NCBI GenBank assembly: GCA_040905905.1
Contig: JBBDQN010000029.1
Span: forward strand, 1-64,000
Length of the DNA: 64,000 nucleotides
Direction: 5' to 3'
From: JAICND01 sp040905905
Lineage (GTDB): Bacteria > Actinomycetota > Acidimicrobiia > Spongiisociales > ZC4RG35
Made by a program: the position numbers and the translations under genes. The notes below the pieces were generated by a model. The model did not search any database. It worked only from the letters and a program-made list of their open reading frames with translations, and had not been told where the DNA came from. Below, piece by piece: positions 7,561 to 15,509 of this stretch. Numbering within the stretch: position 1 is the first letter of the stretch; each line of letters starts with the position of its first letter.

Positions 7561-8556
7561 ATGAGTGGACGACGCACCAACCTCGCCCTTGGTTCGTTGT
7601 TGGTCCTGGCCGTCTTATCTGGACTCGCCTCCAACACAATCGGGGTGGACTGGCCGCTCGATCTGGCCACCGTTCACGGCGTGCTCGCGCTGGGCATCCT
7701 CCTCCTGGGGCCCTGGAAATCGCTGGTGATCCAGCGGGGTCTGCGACACCGGCGAAAGGGAAACTGGACCTCGCTGGTTCTCCTTGGTCTCACCCTGACC
7801 GCATTGCTCAGTGGTGTCGTCCACTCGACCGGTCTGACAACTCACATCGGGCCCTTGACGGTGATGCAGGTCCATGTTGGAGCCGCCGTGATCGCCCTGG
7901 TCATGGCGATCCAACACTTTCTGCGCCACCCGGTCCCTCCACGCGCCACCGACCTTGATCGCCGCGCCCTGCTTCGAGGCACCGTTCTGATTTCAGGAGG
8001 CGCTATAACGTGGCTCGGCTGGCAGCAGGCTTTGGTTGCGTTGGGTTGGCCGGGCGCCAACCGACGTTTCACCGGTTCGCACGAACGGGGATCGGGTGAT
8101 CCGCAAGCCCTCCCGGTTACCTCGTGGTTCGACGACCGGGTGCCCACCATCGATGAAGTCGCCTGGCGGGTGGACATCGCCGGTGCGGAGATCGACCTGA
8201 GGACCATCAACCGCCAGCCTCATCAAGAATTCGATGCGCTGCTCGACTGCACCGGAGGTTGGTATTCGAGGCAGACCTGGGAAGGGGTGAGGCTCGATCA
8301 CCTCCTGTCGGCCGAGGAATGGCGCAGCTTCGAAGTGCGGTCAGCGACGGGTTATGCCCGCCGTTTTCCGATGCATGACCTTGCTGAGGTTTATCTGGTG
8401 ACGGCCGTGGGTGGGGAGCCGCTGAGTCACGGTCATGGATACCCGGTCCGGATCGTCGCACCGGGCAGACGTGGCTTCTGGTGGGTCAAGTGGGTGGTGT
8501 CGATCCAACCTTCGATGCGCCCCTGGTGGGTGCAATCGCCCTTCCCCCTCACCTGA
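7561..8556 (+). CDS. Molybdopterin-dependent oxidoreductase with N-terminal membrane domain
   Basis: The 331-residue protein starts with four hydrophobic helices containing His residues that could bind heme (TVHGVLALG, MQVHVGAAVI, AIQHFLRHP). A sulfite-oxidase-fold molybdopterin domain follows (about 175-325). Its DCTGGWYSRQTWEGVRLDHL carries the Cys expected to ligate molybdenum, and GYPVRIVAPGRRGFWWVKWV is the usual C-terminal part. The likely role is a membrane oxidoreductase passing electrons through heme b; the substrate is unknown. It diverges from the CapA-type gene across 111 bases. A molybdate transporter is encoded at 20.7-23.4 kb. Confidence 0.87.
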   Translation: MSGRRTNLALGSLLVLAVLSGLASNTIGVDWPLDLATVHGVLALGILLLGPWKSLVIQRGLRHRRKGNWTSLVLLGLTLTALLSGVVHSTGLTTHIGPLTVMQVHVGAAVIALVMAIQHFLRHPVPPRATDLDRRALLRGTVLISGGAITWLGWQQALVALGWPGANRRFTGSHERGSGDPQALPVTSWFDDRVPTIDEVAWRVDIAGAEIDLRTINRQPHQEFDALLDCTGGWYSRQTWEGVRLDHLLSAEEWRSFEVRSATGYARRFPMHDLAEVYLVTAVGGEPLSHGHGYPVRIVAPGRRGFWWVKWVVSIQPSMRPWWVQSPFPLT

Positions 8557-8559
8557 CCC

Positions 8560-9363
8560 TCAGCGGCTGGCTGCCTTCTTATACCTATTCACCGCCAACG
8601 GGATGAAGACAGCCAGGATGATGGCAATCCAGATGAGAGAGGCGAGCACCGGGTATCGCAGCGGCAAAGCCTCGGACGTGGGCATCAGGGGGCTGATGTT
8701 GCCAAAGAGTTGCCTAACCGCCTGGGTCACCGCCGACACCGGGTTCCACTCCGCGACCCTCCTGAGAAAGTTGGGAAGACCAGCGCTGTCCACAAAAGTA
8801 TTGGCGATAAAGGTCAGCGGAAAGATCACGATGAACGAAGCGTTGTTGACCACCTCAACGCTGCTCACCCACAAACCCACCGTGGCCATCACCCACGAGA
8901 TGGCATAAGCGAAGAGCAACAACAAGCCGAAGCCGCCCACTGCCTCCAAGAAGGAGGAGCGAATCCGCCACCCAACTACCAGGCCGGTCAGAGCCATGAT
9001 CGCAACCACGAGGGTGTTGTTGAGAAGGTCGCTGGTCGTGCGTCCGATCAGTACGGCCGACCGGGCCATGGGCAACGATCGGAAGCGGTCGATGATCCCC
9101 TTCTTCATATCGTCGGCGAGGCCCGATCCGGTAATCGTGGCTCCGAAGATACAGGTCTGGACGAAGATCCCGCCCATCAAGAATTCCCGGTACGGAACAC
9201 CCGGGACGTCGATGGCGCTACCGAAGACGTAGGCGAAGAGGAGGACAAACATGATCGGCTGGATCGTGGAAAAGACCAGCAGGTCGGGCACACGCGTGAT
9301 CTTCAAGAGATTGCGCTTGGCTACCACCGCGCCATCGGAAAGGGCCATGGCTATCGACTTCAC
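8560..9363 (-). CDS. ABC-2 type export permease (DrrB-like)
   Basis: The 267-residue protein has about six membrane helices and the ABC-2 layout of DrrB/NodJ exporters, with a long N-terminal cytoplasmic stretch (KRNLLKITRVPDLLVFSTIQ) and the loop MKKGIIDRFRSLPMARSAVL. The GTG start at 9363 overlaps the ATPase stop (GTGA). It should pair with the upstream ATPase to export a hydrophobic compound or lipid. No biosynthetic genes are adjacent, so a self-resistance role is not supported. Confidence 0.92.
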   Translation of the reverse strand: MKSIAMALSDGAVVAKRNLLKITRVPDLLVFSTIQPIMFVLLFAYVFGSAIDVPGVPYREFLMGGIFVQTCIFGATITGSGLADDMKKGIIDRFRSLPMARSAVLIGRTTSDLLNNTLVVAIMALTGLVVGWRIRSSFLEAVGGFGLLLLFAYAISWVMATVGLWVSSVEVVNNASFIVIFPLTFIANTFVDSAGLPNFLRRVAEWNPVSAVTQAVRQLFGNISPLMPTSEALPLRYPVLASLIWIAIILAVFIPLAVNRYKKAASR

Positions 9364-10316
9364 GTGTTGGCCTCCTCCTCGGCAGCGTGACCGGTCAGTG
9401 TCATAAAGACATCGTCGAGGGTGGGTCGGCGCAGGGTTAGGTCGAGCACCTTGAGTCCCTGAAGGTCGAGAGCGCGTATGGTCTCGATCAGGGTCTGACC
9501 CTCACTGGAGACCGGCACGGTGAGGTGTCGGGCGTGTTCGTTGATCGAAACCTCGCCTACTCCCACCGCCTTCAGCACGCTGGCCGCGGGGGCGATCTGA
9601 TCGTGAGAAGACACGGTCAACTCCAGGCGCTCACCGCCCACCTGTGCCTTGAGCTCGTCGGCAGTGCCCAACGCGATGACACGGCCGTGATCGATAACAC
9701 CGATCTTGTCGGCCAACCGATCGGCTTCATCGAGAAAGTGGGTGGTGAGCAGCAAAGACGCACCTTCGGCCACTAGATCCGCGATCACGTCCCACAGGGC
9801 GATGCGGCTGCGGGGATCTAGACCTGTGGTGGGTTCATCCAAAAAGATGACGCTCGGGCGGGCTACGAGGGCTGCAGCCAGGTCCAGGCGGCGGCGCATA
9901 CCACCCGAATATCCTTTCACCTGACGATCGCCGGCTTCATCAAGATCGAACTGGTCGAGCAGCTCCCGAGCCCGGGCCCGGCTGGTGCTCTTTCCCAGGT
10001 GGTAGAGACGCCCGACCATGTCGAGGTTCTCATAACCCGTGAGGTTTTCGTCGACGGCCGCGTACTGGCCGGACAACCCGATGACGCTGCGTACCTCGTC
10101 GGCGTGGGTAGTGACGTCGATCCCGTTGACCCTGGCCCAACCGGCATCGGGTTTCAACAAGGTTGTGAAGATCCGCACCGAAGTTGTCTTTCCGGCCCCG
10201 TTGGGACCCAACAGACCCATAACGGTTCCTTCCGGGACCGACAGGTCAAGACCTTCGAGGGCGGTTACCGACCCGTAGTGCTTGGTAAGGCCCTCGGCCT
10301 CAATGGCTAGAGACAT
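9360..10316 (-). CDS. ABC exporter ATPase (DrrA-like)
   Basis: The 318-residue protein has Walker A GPNGAGKTTSVRIF, signature YSGGMRRRLDLAAAL, Walker B VIFLDEPTTGLD and the His switch TTHFLDEADRLAD. The C-terminal extension (about 225-318, ending in PTLDDVFMTLTGH) is typical of the daunorubicin-resistance DrrA family. The ATG at 10316 follows AGGAAG. It is the first gene of a two-gene operon with the permease. Confidence 0.94.
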   Translation of the reverse strand: MSLAIEAEGLTKHYGSVTALEGLDLSVPEGTVMGLLGPNGAGKTTSVRIFTTLLKPDAGWARVNGIDVTTHADEVRSVIGLSGQYAAVDENLTGYENLDMVGRLYHLGKSTSRARARELLDQFDLDEAGDRQVKGYSGGMRRRLDLAAALVARPSVIFLDEPTTGLDPRSRIALWDVIADLVAEGASLLLTTHFLDEADRLADKIGVIDHGRVIALGTADELKAQVGGERLELTVSSHDQIAPAASVLKAVGVGEVSINEHARHLTVPVSSEGQTLIETIRALDLQGLKVLDLTLRRPTLDDVFMTLTGHAAEEEANT

Positions 10317-10433
10317 CGCACTTCCTGATAGGCGGCCGAGACCTTGGCGTTTACCAGACGGGCTGTCAATTCAATAAGCACCTTCGACTCAACCCGGAAG
10401 AGGGGAACCCGATTCCCGGTACCATCCTTTGCA

Positions 10434-10946
10434 ATGTCGGAGAGATCCGGTGCACCGCCTGCGGTCGTGGCCGAAACCGCCTGGACCAGGATTCGCGACC
10501 TCGACCTGAGGATCATTCGTTTTCTCGGTCGACGAAGTGTTCCACTCCTCCGGGTATCACTCGGGGTGGTCTTTGTCTGGTTTGGCGCCCTGAAGGTGGC
10601 CGGGGTGACCCCGGTGGCCGATCTGGTGGCTTCCGTGGTTTATTGGGTCGACCCGAGTTGGTTCGTTCCGGTCCTGGGAGGATTCGAGATCCTGGTCGGG
10701 TTCGGGCTCATATCGCGCAGGATGATGCGCTTGGTCCTTCTCCTGTTCGCCCTACAGATGATCGGCACTTTTCTGGTGCTGATCCTGCGCCCCGACATCG
10801 CTTTCCAGGACGGCAACCCGCTGTTCTTGACAGTCGAAGGTGAGTTCATCATCAAGAACCTCGTCCTCCTATCGGCCGGGCTGGTCGTTGGGGCCGGTGT
10901 GAGGGCATTGCCCCACTGGGACAGCCGTCACTCCCCGGAGGCCTGA
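10434..10946 (+). CDS. DUF417/DoxX-like membrane protein
   Basis: The 170-residue protein has four membrane helices with the DUF417-type start LLRVSLGVVFVWFGALKVAG and a second helix pair (LVLLLFALQMIGTFLVLIL). The function of the family is unknown. I chose ATG 10434. No ribosome site precedes it, but TACCAT at 10420-10425 lies eight bases upstream and could be a -10 box for leaderless transcription, which is common in actinobacteria. The 3' end overlaps the convergent gene by 19 bases. Confidence 0.75.
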   Translation: MSERSGAPPAVVAETAWTRIRDLDLRIIRFLGRRSVPLLRVSLGVVFVWFGALKVAGVTPVADLVASVVYWVDPSWFVPVLGGFEILVGFGLISRRMMRLVLLLFALQMIGTFLVLILRPDIAFQDGNPLFLTVEGEFIIKNLVLLSAGLVVGAGVRALPHWDSRHSPEA

Positions 10947-11500
10947 ACCGGGTCCGTCTTTTGGGGTCGCTTATCCCGCTGGCGCAGCCACCCGAAGATG
11001 ACCAGACCCAAAACGAGCGCGCCAAATCCGATCTGCCACCAACCAACCGGGTTTGAGGGTTCGGCCACAGCGGCCAGATAGATCGAGTCTTCAGGAGCCA
11101 CCAGGACACCGGATCGCCCCGGGTCATTCGAGTCGTATTTCACTTTGGGGTGGCCGGCCTCGGTGGTGTAGTGAGGCCAGGGGAGGTTTTCGTTGAACAC
11201 GATTTCAGCTCCATTCACCGCGACCGTCACAGTCCACAGAGCTGATGCTGGATAACGCACCGTTGCTAGGAATACACCTCCATGTCCAGGCGCGAGTTGT
11301 ACCGACGCCATTGGCTCGGACGAGTCCGAGGTGAAGCTCAGCGACACCCCGGACCCGTCAGGCTGATCTCCCGTCGCCACCGCATACGACACCAGCAGCG
11401 GGTCGTCGGCCTCGGCTACGAACGCCTCAACCACGAGTTCCGGAGCGGTTCCCGAACCCGATAAGAAGATGGCCACGAGGCTTAAGGCAACTGATCCCAC
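10928..11500 (-). CDS. Secreted, C-terminally membrane-anchored hypothetical protein
   Basis: The 190-residue protein has an N-terminal signal-like helix (VALSLVAIFLSG), an immunoglobulin-like beta-rich region, a C-terminal membrane helix (VGWWQIGFGALVLGLVIFGW) and a basic tail (RQRDKRPQK). This is the layout of a surface protein with a cytoplasmic anchor, as in YcnI/CopC-associated proteins, but no copper-binding His/Met motif is visible. GTG 11500 is the likely start. It lies downstream of the DUF7282-like lipoprotein and a cupredoxin on the same strand, so these may form a surface-protein cluster. Function unknown. Confidence 0.65.
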   Translation of the reverse strand: MGSVALSLVAIFLSGSGTAPELVVEAFVAEADDPLLVSYAVATGDQPDGSGVSLSFTSDSSEPMASVQLAPGHGGVFLATVRYPASALWTVTVAVNGAEIVFNENLPWPHYTTEAGHPKVKYDSNDPGRSGVLVAPEDSIYLAAVAEPSNPVGWWQIGFGALVLGLVIFGWLRQRDKRPQKTDPVQASGE

Positions 11501-11526
11501 GCGGAGTTAGCGATGGCGGGCCGCGG

Positions 11527-12006
11527 TCAGGCCACGGTCAGTTCGCAACCCACCACAGCCACGGCGCCATCGGCAAAGAGCCCGGGCGAGTCGATGGTCT
11601 CGTCCGGCGGGAAGAACTCGTAGACACCGTTCCCATTCATGTCGATGTGGACCATCGGGAACACCATGTCAGTGGCCGTCAGCGGCAGGTCGAGAGTGAC
11701 CACCACATCCGTTGAAGTGCCCGCAGGGAGCAACTCCGAATGGCCGATCACCGGGCCTGGAGCTCCGTCGGCGTTGCCGTGGATCGCAATAAACCCTGGC
11801 GATGGCAGAGTCACCGATGCCACCGTCACGGTGGTGCCGTCTGAACTCTGATCTTCGGCGACGATGTCAGACGGTGAGGTGGCTGGTGCCGCCGCCCCAT
11901 CGGTTGTGGTCGTGTCACCTGCTGCGGTGGTGGTCGTGTCCCCGGTATCGCCTCCACAGGCGGCCATGAGCGTCAGCGCGGCCAAAATGGCCAGTAGTCG
12001 TTTCAT
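11527..12006 (-). CDS. Thr-rich lipoprotein with DUF7282-like domain
   Basis: The ATG at 12006 follows GGAG. The 159-residue precursor has a lipobox (LMAACGG), a Thr-rich linker (DTTTTAAGDTTTTDG) and a beta-domain beginning VASVTLPSPGFIAIHGNADG, which matches the DUF7282 pattern. The domain ends with a conserved-looking GVYEFFPPDETID segment. DUF7282 is common in haloarchaeal and actinobacterial surface proteins with no known function. It is 26 bases upstream of the anchored protein gene. Confidence 0.75.
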   Translation of the reverse strand: MKRLLAILAALTLMAACGGDTGDTTTTAAGDTTTTDGAAAPATSPSDIVAEDQSSDGTTVTVASVTLPSPGFIAIHGNADGAPGPVIGHSELLPAGTSTDVVVTLDLPLTATDMVFPMVHIDMNGNGVYEFFPPDETIDSPGLFADGAVAVVGCELTVA

Positions 12007-12029
12007 TTTCAGTCTCCTCTGTCTCTTTG

Positions 12030-12050
12030 ACGGTCCCCCGATAGGACCGT
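12030..12050. other. Small hairpin in the leader of the lipoprotein gene
   Basis: A perfect 7-bp inverted repeat (ACGGTCC at 12030-12036 and GGACCGT at 12044-12050) lies between the cupredoxin and lipoprotein genes, 24 bases before the latter's start. It has no T-run. It may be a weak terminator or an mRNA leader structure. Confidence 0.3.
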
Positions 12051-12130
12051 TTAGGACAATACGACTGATCCCGAGCTATGGGTTCACAGGGGGCACGGCG
12101 AGGCCGCCAACGGCATTAAGGGGGTGCGTC

Positions 12131-12451
12131 CTAGCCGGTCACCGTCACCGAGCCTGTCATGGTCGGGTGAATCTCGCAGAAAAACGGGTATTCACCGGCA
12201 GCGTCAAAGGTGTGGGTGTAGTCGTCGCCGGGGCTGATGTTGGAGGAGTTGAAGGAGAAGTCCACGGCCGTCCAGGTGTGAGAGACCGTGTCGGCGTTGC
12301 GAATTGTGAGCGCCTCCCCCACCGCCACCGAGACTGGCGCACCAAAACTCAACCCTTCGATGGTGATAGTGGCGGTGGGCGCCCGATCCTCGCCAGCACA
12401 ACCGACCAGCAGGGCCGCAAGGACCACCAACATCAGATAAGTCTTTCGCAT
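12131..12451 (-). CDS. Cupredoxin (plastocyanin-like) lipoprotein
   Basis: The 106-residue protein has a lipobox (AALLVGCAG) and a blue-copper domain. The four type-1 copper ligands are visible: His in DTVSHTW and Cys, His and Met in FFCEIHPTM. It should be an electron carrier on the outer face of the membrane. The ATG at 12451 follows AGAAAGG; longer open frames upstream run into the divergent dedA-like gene and are not coding. It may share a messenger with the lipoprotein gene downstream, but a hairpin lies between them. Confidence 0.88.
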   Translation of the reverse strand: MRKTYLMLVVLAALLVGCAGEDRAPTATITIEGLSFGAPVSVAVGEALTIRNADTVSHTWTAVDFSFNSSNISPGDDYTHTFDAAGEYPFFCEIHPTMTGSVTVTG

Positions 12452-12575
12452 TTGGAACCTTTCTTGTTTTCGACAGAATCGTTTACGGGAGGAGTCGCGC
12501 CCTTGGTTCGCCGTTGGGGTCATTTCAGGGTCATCACCGATTGTCATAGGTAGGCCGTCCGCGTAGGTTGGGTCA

Positions 12576-13178
12576 GTGATCGAAGCGGCCGTCGAATTCC
12601 TTGAGAGCCTTGCTGCTACACCATGGTTTATGGTGGTCGTTTTCGCGATCGCCCTGCTCGATTCGGTCATCCCGGTGGTCCCCAGCGAGACCGCACTGAT
12701 CACCGGCGGCGTCGCAGCCGGGTTTGGTGACCTTCCCCTGGTCGGGGTGATTGCCGCCGGAGCCTGCGGCGCCATCCTCGGAGACCTTCTTGCCTATCAA
12801 GTCGGGATTACCTTCGGCTCCGTGCTCGAGCGGAAGGCGCCGGAACGCTGGCTGGACCGCATCGCCTGGGCTCGCAAAGCTCTGAGCCGTCGGGCCGGAA
12901 TTTTCCTCGTCTTCGGACGATTCATTCCCCTGGGCAGGACCGCTATCACCATGACGAGCGGCATCACCCGGTTGCCCCGGACCCGTTTTCTCGGATACAT
13001 CGCCATCGCCGGGGTCATCTGGGCGACGTATGCCACCGGTCTTGGCTTCCTCTTTGGCCGGCGATTCCAGGACAACCACGCCGTCGCTTTCACGTGGGCG
13101 TTTGTAACCGCGGTGGGAATCCTGGTCGCGGTCGAATTGACCCGTCGAGCGCTAGGTCGGCGCAAGGCGCGGGTCTGA
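12576..13178 (+). CDS. DedA-family membrane protein
   Basis: The 200-residue protein begins at GTG 12576. It shows the DedA pattern: SVIPVVPSETALITGG with the conserved Glu, and RFIPLGRTAITMTSG with the two conserved Arg. Family members act as lipid scramblases or proton-linked membrane proteins; some flip undecaprenyl phosphate. It diverges from the cupredoxin gene and is followed closely by the AlkZ-like gene on the same strand (14 bases). Confidence 0.9.
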   Translation: MIEAAVEFLESLAATPWFMVVVFAIALLDSVIPVVPSETALITGGVAAGFGDLPLVGVIAAGACGAILGDLLAYQVGITFGSVLERKAPERWLDRIAWARKALSRRAGIFLVFGRFIPLGRTAITMTSGITRLPRTRFLGYIAIAGVIWATYATGLGFLFGRRFQDNHAVAFTWAFVTAVGILVAVELTRRALGRRKARV

Positions 13179-13192
13179 GCATCTTGCGGCGG

Positions 13193-14359
13193 ATGACTAC
13201 GGACGAGCGCCGGGCCCGGCTCGGTCTCAGCCATCGACTGGCGAAAGAAGCCCGCACGGGGACCGTGGCAGAGATCGCCAGTGATCTCGTTGGTCTCCAT
13301 TCATCCGATCCCGCCACTGTCCACCTGTCGATCCGGGCCCGAAGCCGGCCTCTGTCGGTGCCCGAAATAGAACATGCCCTGTATGAGGAGCGATCGGTCA
13401 TCCGGGTGCTGGGAATGCGGCGCACCATCTTCGTCGTCCCCCTTGACCTGGCTCCCCTTGTGGTGGCCGGTTGTTCCGAGCCGATGGCGCCGGCCGAGAC
13501 CCGCCGGTTGGCAAGGATGCTTTCGGAGTCAGGGATCACGAACGAACCCGGTCCCTGGCTGAAGCAGGTGATCGATGAGACCCTCGCCGCCATCCGCGCG
13601 CGTGGCCAGGCACCGGCAACCGAGCTGTCGAAGGCCGTGCCTGCACTCGCCAATCAGCTGAGCTTTGGCGAAGGGAGGAAGTGGGCCGGGAAGGTGGGTG
13701 TTTCCACCCGGGTCCTGTTCTTGCTCGCCACTGACGCCCGGATCGTTCGCACCCGGCCCCGGGGAAGCTGGATCTCGGGTCAATACCGCTGGTCTGTCAC
13801 CGAAGACTGGTTGGGTCAGTCGCTCCCCCGGATCGATCTTGAAGAGGCCCGGGCGGAGGTCGCCAGAAGGTGGCTGCATGCATACGGGCCCGGGACCATC
13901 ACCGATCTCAAGTGGTGGACCGGGTGGCCCGTCACCGCAGTTAGGAAAGCTGTCGAAAAGATCGGCGCGACTCAGGTCCAGCTGTCAGAAGCACTCGGAT
14001 ACGTGTTGCCGAACGACGACGAGCCGATCGCCGAACCTGAGCCCTGGGCAGCATTTCTGCCAGGCCTGGATTCCACAGTCATGGGTTGGAAGGAACGCAG
14101 CTGGTACCTCGGTGATCACGGTCATCGGTTGTTTGATACCAGTGGCAATGCCGGACCAACGGTGTGGTGGCAGGGACGAGTGGTAGGTGGATGGGGCCAG
14201 CGGGTCACCGGCGAGATTGTTTATCGGTTTCTGGAGGACGTCGGAGAGGATGGGAAGAGCCAGATTGAAACCGAGGCAGCAGCGTTGCAGGATTGGATGG
14301 GGAAAACGACAGTCACTCCCCGGTTTCGCACGCCCCTGGAGATTGAAATCGGCAGCTGA
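13193..14359 (+). CDS. AlkZ-like (HTH_42) winged-helix protein without the usual QxQ motif
   Basis: The 388-residue protein belongs to the HTH_42/AlkZ family of three tandem winged-helix units that includes alkyl and crosslink DNA glycosylases. Family features are the N-terminal RRARLGLSHRL, MRRTIFVVPLDLAPLV and the C-terminal LPGLDSTVMGWKER and WWQGRVVGGWGQR. At the place where family members usually have a QAQ/QxQ catalytic motif, this protein reads GLHSSDPATVHLS. Glycosylase activity is therefore doubtful, or a different catalytic residue is used. ATG 13193 is preferred. A second family member lies at 24.3 kb. Confidence 0.8.
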   Translation: MTTDERRARLGLSHRLAKEARTGTVAEIASDLVGLHSSDPATVHLSIRARSRPLSVPEIEHALYEERSVIRVLGMRRTIFVVPLDLAPLVVAGCSEPMAPAETRRLARMLSESGITNEPGPWLKQVIDETLAAIRARGQAPATELSKAVPALANQLSFGEGRKWAGKVGVSTRVLFLLATDARIVRTRPRGSWISGQYRWSVTEDWLGQSLPRIDLEEARAEVARRWLHAYGPGTITDLKWWTGWPVTAVRKAVEKIGATQVQLSEALGYVLPNDDEPIAEPEPWAAFLPGLDSTVMGWKERSWYLGDHGHRLFDTSGNAGPTVWWQGRVVGGWGQRVTGEIVYRFLEDVGEDGKSQIETEAAALQDWMGKTTVTPRFRTPLEIEIGS

Positions 14360-14382
14360 TCTCTCGCCGGTAGATTCGCTCG

Positions 14383-15459
14383 ATGCAAACCGGTCGGCGC
14401 TCCGCTCTCGTCATACTGCTGGTTGTCGCATGTGGCCGGGGGGCAACGACCACCACGGTTACAACCGCTCCCTCCACCACCTCCACGGCCCAACCCTCGA
14501 CAACGTCAACCACTTCATCACCGAGTACGACAACGACCGCGCTGCCCGAAGGTACTTATGTGCTGCCTGTGGCCGCGGTGGCGATGCCCAATATTTGGTC
14601 GGAGGTTTTCTTGATTCCCTATGGCGAGACCCCTGACACCCTCGGCACCTCAATGGCGGGCGACGGGGAGGGGTTCTTACTCGGTCCCGACTACGGAGCT
14701 CAAGGTCCAGACGGGACCTGGTGGTTCCTCGATGGCGCTAAACAACGGATAGCCCACTTCGGTGGTGACGGCGACTACATCGACGCCGTGGAGGTGCCAA
14801 TGGAGCTCCTGGTAGACGAGCTCTATTTCCAGTTTCAACTTCCCCGAGTTCTCGACGACGGAACCCTGGTCGCCAACCGGCTTGGTGCTGGCACCACGAT
14901 CCTTCAGCTCAAGGACGGTGAGTTCGAAACGACCCTCCTCGACCGGCAGTTCATCCCCCGCACCGATGACGGTGTGTTGCTCTACGGGTTCGATATTGCC
15001 GACACCTCGACTCCCCTCGAAGTCGACCCCTCTGCAGGTATCGCATCCGAAACGGAGTGGTTCAAGGCAAGGAACGGCAACCGCTTTCACATTGCGGCGG
15101 CTCCCGGCCAGCTGACCATCTCCCTGCCTGACGCGTCTCCCCAGGTCGAACACATCCTCACTTTCGAAGCGGACGAGGTGGGTGGTAGCGCCTTCCTCGC
15201 CCTAGAGGTGGCGTCGGGTGAGGACGGAACGCTCCATCTGTTTATTCTGGGCTTTCCGGAGAGAGACGAATCGCTCCAGCTCGCCGGCTACATGACCATC
15301 GCCAGCGACGGCGCCCTGGGAGCCCTGGAACCCATGCGCGACCCGTTCACCACGGCCGATCCTGGCAGCCCTTCCCACCTGGGAGTCCGCCCGGGGGCCA
15401 GCGACCCTTGGGTCATGTTCATCGACGAAGACGGTGTGCGGGTGTTTGGTCGGTCCTGA
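14383..15459 (+). CDS. Thr-rich lipoprotein of unknown function
   Basis: The 358-residue precursor has a lipobox (LLVVACGRG) and a long Ser/Thr-rich linker (about residues 20-52). A beta-rich domain of about 300 residues follows, with segments such as DGTWWFLDGAKQRIAHFGGDGDY that recall NHL or beta-propeller blades. I do not recognise a specific family. The linker style is shared with the lipoproteins at 11.5 and 47.8 kb and is typical of Acidimicrobiia. It lies 23 bases after the AlkZ-like gene and 50 before the histidine kinase. Confidence 0.75.
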   Translation: MQTGRRSALVILLVVACGRGATTTTVTTAPSTTSTAQPSTTSTTSSPSTTTTALPEGTYVLPVAAVAMPNIWSEVFLIPYGETPDTLGTSMAGDGEGFLLGPDYGAQGPDGTWWFLDGAKQRIAHFGGDGDYIDAVEVPMELLVDELYFQFQLPRVLDDGTLVANRLGAGTTILQLKDGEFETTLLDRQFIPRTDDGVLLYGFDIADTSTPLEVDPSAGIASETEWFKARNGNRFHIAAAPGQLTISLPDASPQVEHILTFEADEVGGSAFLALEVASGEDGTLHLFILGFPERDESLQLAGYMTIASDGALGALEPMRDPFTTADPGSPSHLGVRPGASDPWVMFIDEDGVRVFGRS

Positions 15460-15509
15460 TCCACACGAGGCGTCAAGGACCCCCTCTTGACAGCCGAAAT
15501 CATCAGGGA

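Noticed and set aside
12452..12775. Longer cupredoxin open frame reaching 12775
   Set aside because: It overlaps the divergent dedA-like gene, and the signal peptide with ribosome site starts at 12451.
13094..13192. Longer N-terminus for the first AlkZ-like gene
   Set aside because: The extension overlaps the dedA-like gene and is not like the family; ATG 13193 fits better.
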